A stretch of 64,000 nt of DNA, from assembly GCA_032622095.1 (NCBI GenBank), contig CP136063.1, positions 147,927,379 through 147,991,378 of the forward strand, written 5' to 3'. Origin of the DNA: Siphonodentalium dalli. Lineage: Eukaryota > Mollusca > Scaphopoda > Gadilida > Siphonodentaliidae. A model generated the notes under the pieces. The model searched no databases, was not told the DNA's origin, and saw only the letters and a list, made by a program, of their open reading frames with translations. The position numbers were made by a program, and so were the translations under genes. Shown here in pieces: positions 57,808 through 64,000 of the stretch; within the stretch, counting starts at the first letter, position 1, and each line of letters begins with the position of its first letter.

Positions 57808-60800
57808 CTGAAAACAAAACGCTCATTTGATAAATACATGCAGACATATACAGATACACTAAATACCGATCTTACGCGATCTACATGGTTTATAGACTCA
57901 GAAAAAGTTGCCAAAGTCATCAATTTCCCAACTGTTTCCATTCTACGCTCAGAAGTGAGACAAAGACTTTTCATTTTTATCGTATCATGAATATACTAAC
58001 AAGGAAATGAACTCTTCTTATTGCACACTGAAGAACATTGGTGATACGAGTTTTCTAAATTTTATGAGTTGAATAATCCTCTCTGTGGCATAATTATGTA
58101 GCCTGTATAATGTATTTACTTATTTAGATCACCGGAACCGGACCGGTTAACAAAGGTGAGCGTAATTTCAGGATCCAAGTCGCCGAGGGGATTGAAATGC
58201 CTCTTCGTATATGCAAACAAAGAAACAATGATATGTGTTCTGCTGGAATTTATATTTGATCCAGTGAAATGATTATTGGCTATCATAGCAAGATGCACGT
58301 CATAAGAAAGTTGAATGTCCGATTAGAAACAAAGAGTATATATCGATCGAACATTTCTTGTCGTATACAACTATACAGAGACACTCCTCGTGATGCAGGA
58401 TACTGAATTCATAAATAAAAGATGACTGTATTACACATGGATCGGATTAATGGGCTTGGTTCCGTAGATCTCGTATGCCTATATGTATGTAGGTGCTTAT
58501 ACCAGGGAGGGGAGGCACGTGTTTCATATTTTTTTAAATATAAAAATGGAGACGCACTTCAAGTAAAGTATAACAGCGAGTGTGCTATCAGTTGTTATCT
58601 GAAACAGTGGAGGAAGTGATGTGTTGGCGCGGGCATAGAAACTTACTTGAGTTGATCAGAACGGAATCCAGACGAAGGCGCGATGCACGTTGAGGCGAAA
58701 TGTTCCAGAAAGAAGTCAGAGGTCGGCGCGAGCAGGTCGAACTTGATTGCCTTTAGTATCACACACTCTAATTGATGGACCTGATATCTTGTTATCCCAG
58801 ACCCACAGTGAGGCAACAGGTCACTAATTTCAGGAGGACTAACTTCTTCCTATAAAATAGAGAGCAATCCATGATTGGCTTCACATCACGGAAGACGAAC
58901 GGTAATGCCCTAAATAATCGACTCCTTATCCACAGCAGAATTATGGGTAATGTTTCAGGATTTAGTCGGAAATATGGCTTTTGTTGCCATTCATCGGAAA
59001 GCTCTCAGTGAGAGCTTTCCGATGAATGGCAACAAGCCATATTTCCGACTAAATCCTGAAAAATTACCCATAATTCTACTGTGGTTAAGGAATCGATTAT
59101 TTAGGGCATTATTGTATACAGCAACATAAAGCAATCAACTCTAAATCCGTGGTGGTCACATTGAAATTATTATTTTAATCAAGCCTCAGATTAAAAATAG
59201 AATTAACTAGCTTTCCTCTAGTTACGAAGAGCAATATCTGTCGACAAATACGTGAAGCACCTATGTAGGGAATATATGAGCATGCGTTGCAAACAATTAT
59301 TGAAATTATATAAACAAGTGCACCGCATAGGAGTACCCCCCCCCCCCCCCCCCCCCACAAAGTTGGCTTTCCGCCACCGATGACTGAGACGGAACGTACC
59401 CATTTGTTTATCGGCCAAACTTCGTTTGTGTGTAATAATACGCCTTGTCACCGAGTCGCGACCATATTGGATCCATCCAGTACCGTTCCGTGGTTTTAGA
59501 CCTACAGGTCAAAGTTCTGGAGTAACATTTCCATATATGGAAGTCATGAATATTATTCAAAAGCTCTATATAATGGAAATGCTACTCCAGAACTTTGACC
59601 TGTAGAACTATAAAACCACCGAATGGGTCTGATGGATCCAATATGGCCGCGAGTTAGTGATTGCCACCGGAGAGAACAAAATATCCCGATTTCCCGGCAT
59701 GTAACAATATACAACATGTTTTCATGTTATCTTCTTATTGTTATGTCAAAATAAAGAGCGTCAGTCTCTTTTCTTTGCGAAATAAATTTATACTATAATT
59801 TCAGTAAATGGTTTTGGAACATGTAAAATCCGTCTGTAATTATTTCATGCATTTGTCGGTATAATTTGATTTCAAGAGAAAGCAAGATATTAATAAGCCT
59901 AATATCAGACATGGAATCCAGCACCCATGCATGTTAACTCTTCCTTGAAAATCTCGAAAACCCTGTGCCGATGCATTCCCTTATATATGCGAGTCTCCCA
60001 TATAGGAAGCATAGCTTATATAAGAGAATACAATATTTATTTTGACATTTTAAGCCAGTGTATTCTCTTATATATGCGAGGCTTCCTGTGGGAGACTCGA
60101 ATATATAAGAGAATGCACTGGCACAGTATCTTTAATACTGCACCAGCGCAGCTCCCGTCATTACGTATTACATTTGAAATAGAAATATGCCACAATGACT
60201 ATAATAAACTTCGAATGTCAGTAATTTCTCATCTGATGAAAACGTTAAACGCATGCAGGACTCACTCTCATGCAGTTGCCGGCTATTGTGTCGTGCGAGA
60301 CTCACGTGACGCCGTATCCGACAGCGAATCGTCCTGTAACTTATAATATGAGACTGTTTGATGACAAGTATTGCAGGCAGAAATTTAAGCCCCTATATAT
60401 CGATATTTTCCCCAAGACAAATGTCGTGGCAATGATCTTACCAGCTTCGATGAGAGTAGAAGTGACGTCACACCGAGAAGTTGTAAACAGTCCCGCGCCA
60501 CCCTCATGACTGCGAATACCCGGTCTATTATGCTGACAGCCAAAAATAGTGTTTCTGGATTCAATAGTAACTGGTGGTGAATCTGGGTTAGCCAACTTAT
60601 GAGTGTTCCTCGCATACACGCAGTTACCTGAAACGATGCACTCAAGTCGTAATGTTGCTCGGAGACATTCCAGATAATCTTATCGAACTCCTGATCATTA
60701 CGAAAATAGCTTCACTTCGCCATTTAGCAGACCAACACGAGCAACCTTAAGCTAGCGAAATGTAGCTTAATTCAACATTAATAGTCACGCAGAAATCAAG

Positions 60801-61484
60801 CTACGTCTTAACTTATTGATTGACTTAAAAACTAATAAAATTATTATTGAACTATAAACAAGTCTTAATGGGTATCCTACTTATTTCTTGCAGCTTTAAA
60901 AAGAAACATATGGCCTACTGGTTTTCAAGACAAATGATCTTTTCCTATACAATAGTTACTCACATTGTTTTTGCACATTTCGTGCTTTACAATCTAGATA
61001 CTACCAAGTGCGCTTAGGAAAAGTATGCCTCGAACACATGCAGATAATATCGTTTAAAGTGTTATTAGCATTGATTTGAACTGTTTTCGAATATTCATGC
61101 ATGTTCAACGTCTTTGAAAACTTTAACGCAAATAATTTTGATGGTAAGAATAAAGAAATTTAATTTTGTTGATCTGAAAAGTGAGAAGAGAATACAAACC
61201 TCAGTTTGATGTTCCAAAAATTTAGTCACGTGATATTTTGGTTCGAGTGACAGCCTGTGCAGATATATATCCTCCAGATAGATCTCGAAGCCCTGATCGC
61301 CCGAGTGCTCCACAATATTTGGCATGGGAAAGGACAGCTCTCTGGCCAGGAACATCGGACATTTCTTACATCTCGAGTCAGACACCGTCTCCAGACACTG
61401 AAGGTTCAACGAGTCCCCAAACCCCGAATCGATGGATATCGAATTGAGGTCAGTCTCTTCTGGTGTGAGTGGAAAATAAGAACT
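57513..61484 (-). CDS. CCNO: Cyclin O-like protein, four exons (5' end missing)
   Basis: Minus-strand exons 61,200-61,484, 60,442-60,627, 58,647-58,849 and 57,513-57,807 join in phases 0, 0 and 2 with AG/GT sites and end at a stop (322 codons). Exon 1 has an acidic-start region (PLTPEETDLNS, DSGFGDS) and the start of the cyclin box (YLEDIYLHRLSLEPKYH). Exon 2 is the N-terminal cyclin fold with CMRGTLISWLTQIHHQ and LQLLGVTSLLLSSK. Exon 3 has EEVSPPEISDLLPHC, QLECVILKAIKFDLLAPT and FFLEHF. Exon 4 is the C-terminal cyclin fold (ARFTLELSLQDYDLIHNRPS). LISWL, LQLLGVTSLL, LEC-(I/V)L and FFLEHF favour cyclin O over A and B. Vertebrate cyclin O acts in centriole amplification of multiciliated cells and in oocyte meiosis; the role here is inferred. 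The 5' coding exon was not found. Confidence 0.85.
58647..58849 (-). CDS. CCNO: Cyclin O-like exon 3
   Basis: Acceptor TTTATAG|GAAGAA and donor CTCAA|GTAAGT; 203 nt. Read directly after exon 2 it gives SSKLEEVSPPEI, the canonical SK-EE--PP junction of cyclins, which confirms the splice. Confidence 0.9.
58901..59112. repeat. Fold-back MITE, family A copy 2
   Basis: Same family as 51,041-51,255: CCACAGCAGAATTATGGGTA and ATTTAGTCGGAAATATGGCT arms around GCTCTCAGTGAGAGC. It lies in the cyclin O-like intron 52 bp upstream of the exon 3 acceptor. Confidence 0.9.
59339..59356. repeat. Poly-C run
   Basis: About 18 consecutive C, in the cyclin O-like intron. Length is likely variable and error-prone. 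Confidence 0.9.
59447..59660. repeat. Fold-back MITE, family B
   Basis: ACAGGTCAAAGTTCTGGAGT in the left arm is mirrored as ACTCCAGAACTTTGACCTGT on the right; outer parts also pair (CCATATTGGATCCATC with GATGGATCCAATATGG). In the intron between cyclin O-like exons 2 and 3. Confidence 0.85.
59955..60127. repeat. Fold-back related to the piggyBac-type MITE interior
   Basis: GATGCATTCCCTTATATATG and GTATTCTCTTATATATGCGA repeat the interior of the 26,276-26,683 element, with mirrored partners. The TTAA and CCCTTT ends are absent, so it is a partial or derived copy. Confidence 0.75.
60442..60627 (-). CDS. CCNO: Cyclin O-like exon 2
   Basis: Acceptor GTTTCAG|GTAACT and donor AGCTG|GTAAGA; 62 codons, phase 0 at both ends. 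It encodes helices 1-3 of the cyclin box, including the conserved Met-Arg-x-x-Leu-Ile-x-Trp-Leu core. Confidence 0.9.
61200..61484 (-). CDS. CCNO: Cyclin O-like exon 1 (of those found)
   Basis: Acceptor CCTTGCAG|AGTTCT and donor CTGAG|GTTTGT; 95 codons, phase 0. The open frame continues upstream to 61,586 without a plausible leader, and the good acceptor argues for an unseen upstream exon. No KEN box or clear destruction box is visible in this exon. Confidence 0.75.
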
Positions 61485-62638
61485 CTGCAAGGTTAAGTAT
61501 CCAACGGTTATTGGGTGTATCAACGGAAATCTGGGATATGGACTTAAAGATAACCATACAATTATTTTGACAGTACAAAACAACAATCATTATAAGTTAT
61601 TTAAGAAATAACTTGAAGATCGATAGGGGTCATTGGATTTTGACCGACAGAGTAATTCACAGCGTGTGATTCCTGAAGGGATTCACAGAAAACTTTGTTT
61701 AAGAACTCTGCCTGTCAAAACAAATGACCCCAATCGATCTTCAAGTCATTCCTTATAATCATATACCAGTACATTTTAATAGAACATTAATAACATGAAC
61801 AACCTTTCAAAACTACCAAGACAATTGTTCAAATTCCAACACAGTCTCCCAATAACAACACGCAGCGAGCGCGTGCATATGATCGGCTTGTAGTGACGTA
61901 GGTTGTTCATCGCATTTTATTAAGTGGCGACTGTTATTGGTTGACGAACATCGGAAACGTATAACGATTTCTACTGATTCTTACGGACGCTATTGTGTGA
62001 ATGTAGAGGGTGTGTATGTTATAATGCAATGGCTATACCAACAAGTGTATCACGCAGAGTATCCATCGCAAAGGTTACATTCCGCCGAAATTTATACATT
62101 TTCTGAGGTAGCTTAATTTTAAAGATGTCTTAATCCGGCCTGCGCTGAGTGGACAAGATATGTTGCATGTAGATATCCTTCATTCCGTTGTTCTTTCGTA
62201 TCCAGTGTAAGATAACCGCGATACATGGATGGACGTGTACTACACTCTAAGTGGCATACCATCAGAAGAAATGAATGGACAAAACCCGTTACCAAAGAAA
62301 TGAATACATGTTTTGAGCGTTTCGTAGATTAGCCCAAAACTATTGTCTGTAGCGTATAACGTGTGAATACAACTGAGTTGTATATAGTATCAGTAGGTAA
62401 TTGGCTAACGATAATTGGAGTTCACCGAGTGAGTGAGTAATTTCGTTGGCGCATAATAAAGTTGGGTCACTTTAGCCAGTTTTTCGCTAGGAGTGACAAT
62501 TTAAATTCCACATATCTGAGTAAAAATAATTTTATATGAGTATAGTTACTAGTTACATGAGCACAATTATGGTAATATAATTGTACAAATTAATAATTAC
62601 ACATCGAAGAAGATTTAATAAATACAGATGTATAACAC
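61485..62638. other. Upstream of cyclin O-like gene; MITE and promoter-like words
   Basis: 61,591-61,757 is a fold-back (ACTTGAAGATCGATAGGGGT mirrored as ACCCCAATCGATCTTCAAGT with one mismatch). On the minus strand beyond it lie TACGTCA (about 61,894) and CAACCAATAACAG (about 61,938), i.e. CRE-like and CCAAT-box words common in cyclin promoters. No first coding exon could be defined. Confidence 0.45.
61591..61757. repeat. Fold-back MITE, family C
   Basis: Arms of about 45 bp: TAACTTGAAGATCGATAGGG left, CCAATCGATCTTCAAGTCAT right. No coding frame. Confidence 0.85.
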
Positions 62639-63128
62639 ATTAAAGGTACTCAATCCGATAAAACTGCTCTCAATTACTATTTAAATGGCTTCGGGGGTCA
62701 AAAATATTTGATTCGAGTCGAGGAAGTCACCCATCAAAGCTCAGATTTGTTAGATATCGATTTTAGAAATCTATTATTTTTCATTATCGGGAATTCTTTC
62801 TGGCCCAGAAGACAGTCAAAATTTCGTTATTATTACCACTTGATTATAGAGTTATCCATCCTTGTCTGTTTGAATAGAGTTTTGGCGTAAAATCTCGAGC
62901 AGGTTACCAAATTGACGGCAGTTATTAGTACTCATCTCGAGCAATTAACAAATTTCTAAAAATCAATATCTAATAACTCTGAGCTTTGTTTGATGGGTTC
63001 CTCGACTCGAATCAAATATTTTTTACCCCCAAAGCCAAAGAAATAGTAATATAGGACCCTCTGATCGGATTGTTGTTGTTGGAATCTGTTGAGATGGGGA
63101 CCCTCTTTACGGATTGAGTACCTTTAAT
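62639..63128. mobile_element. Non-autonomous DNA element, 490 bp, 19-bp termini
   Basis: ATTAAAGGTACTCAATCCG at the left is exactly mirrored by CGGATTGAGTACCTTTAAT at the right. Longer inner arms pair imperfectly (GATTCGAGTCGAGGAAGTC with the complement of GGTTCCTCGACTCGAATC). A worn relative is at 27,155-27,576. The 60-codon open frame inside is not a gene. Confidence 0.8.
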
Positions 63129-64000
63129 TAATGAAACGTTATATATAATCGCGAAGCGGACGGAAACGTCTCGTACACGCACATAAACATACGTTTCGAA
63201 TGTGATATGTTACATATATATGACAACATAAAAATTATGTTCACTGGGCACGCAGCATCCAATGCTTCCAGAGTTTCCCCACAAAATGTGGTTTTATCTC
63301 TGGTTTATCGCAGGAATTATAACCGGAAACTGCTGGAGATTTGTGTAGGATTCGTGTGCATAGAATGACATGTTAATTATTACAGTACAATTATCGGAAT
63401 TATAATATGTGAATATACTATTGAAATGAGATGCTCACACATATTAATTTGTAATGAATGTTGTATATGTTGTACATCCAGCAGTCTTTGGTGTGCCCAT
63501 CTGGTGTCAACTTCTGCGAATAAAGACACTGGCTATCTGCTCAAACATGTGTTTAGTTGTTATTTAGTTTAGTGTAGACTGTAGTTTGAGTGTTTTATTG
63601 AATGGGATAGCGCTGTGGCTATAGCGGTTCACACTGAAATTGCCACACTAAACAAGTCAAATGTTCCTCGTATATAAACCAGCTAGTTGTATCGACAGAG
63701 CGAGATTCTTGTTTACGTCCATAAACGCCCCTATAGTGTCCTATGGCAGACTTTACGTCCAGATCCAGCGGCGGGATTTTTCGTGTTATTAATCTAATTT
63801 AACCCACAAATCAATGCATGCTCTCTCTCTATATATATATATATATATCGGGAAGAGTGACATCTTATCGTAATATTACGTTCATGTTAAATTATATAAC
63901 GCATAGGATATTCCACGTTATTAGGACTAACATCGAATTGTTTACGTTTAATCTGATAGCCGAAATGTTCCGAAGAAAATCGGTATAGATCTGAGTTTGT
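63129..64000. other. No gene recognised
   Basis: AT-rich, with a (TA)n run at about 63,829-63,848. Nothing else supported. Confidence 0.5.

Noticed and set aside
59927-60346. 139-codon plus-strand frame
   Set aside because: Runs through a fold-back element and is antisense to the cyclin O-like gene's intron region; no motif.
62708-62890. 60-codon plus-strand frame
   Set aside because: Lies inside the 490-bp non-autonomous element and mirrors its inverted arm.

Overview
This is a eukaryotic, intron-bearing, AT-rich window from an animal genome. Three host genes can be read, all on the minus strand. They sit in a matrix of transposons, fold-back elements and minisatellites. The mix (secreted peptidyl-amidating lyase, cyclin O-like gene, chitin deacetylase-like protein, Penelope-like, Helitron-like, LINE, Tc1 and Polinton elements) fits an invertebrate, most likely a lophotrochozoan such as a mollusc. 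That placement is inference; no rRNA or mitochondrial marker is present.

Layout. 1-9,997 has no confident gene: a terminal hairpin, a frameshifted THAP-domain remnant, a possible last exon with a poly(A) signal at about 5 kb, a perfect 158-bp hairpin, a ~24-copy 38/39-bp minisatellite and a ~170-bp satellite. 9,998-25,787 holds four exons of a peptidyl-alpha-hydroxyglycine alpha-amidating lyase (PAL) gene. Exon 1 (signal peptide) is at 25.7 kb and exons 2-4 are at 15.1, 13.9 and 10.0 kb; the 3' part of the gene was not found. Its intron 3 carries the GIY-YIG end of a Penelope-like retroelement.

PAL intron 1 carries the most notable object. This is a complete 6,562-bp Polinton/Maverick-type element (15,416-21,977) with AG...CT ends, a 6-bp target duplication and nearly identical 1.5-kb terminal inverted repeats. 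It lacks polymerase, integrase, ATPase and capsid genes but keeps two internal genes, one with a C2H2 finger. It also contains a nested fold-back whose flank resembles its own subterminal sequence, a diverged extra copy of TIR sequence and a length-variable tandem array at the TIR inner edge.

25.8-36.5 kb is non-coding mobile DNA: a piggyBac-type MITE with TTAA ends, three head-to-tail Helitron-like elements (one containing the 5' half of U2 snRNA), satellites and fold-backs. 36,564-38,666 is an intact intronless gene for a 700-residue secreted protein with two tandem polysaccharide-deacetylase domains; the first keeps the catalytic motifs and the second has lost them. 40.3-43.0 kb is a degenerate LINE, 43.2-47.6 kb related repeat blocks around a mirrored degenerate repeat, 48.3-49.5 kb a frameshifted Tc1 transposase, and 50.0-50.85 kb the 3' end of another LINE. 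57,513-61,484 carries four exons of a cyclin O-like gene whose joins are all in frame and whose introns hold several fold-back MITEs. 61.5-64 kb has more MITEs and no recognised gene.

The host genes do not form a functional cluster: PAL acts in neuropeptide amidation, the deacetylase-like protein in extracellular chitin or mucin matrix, and the cyclin in cell-cycle or ciliogenesis control.
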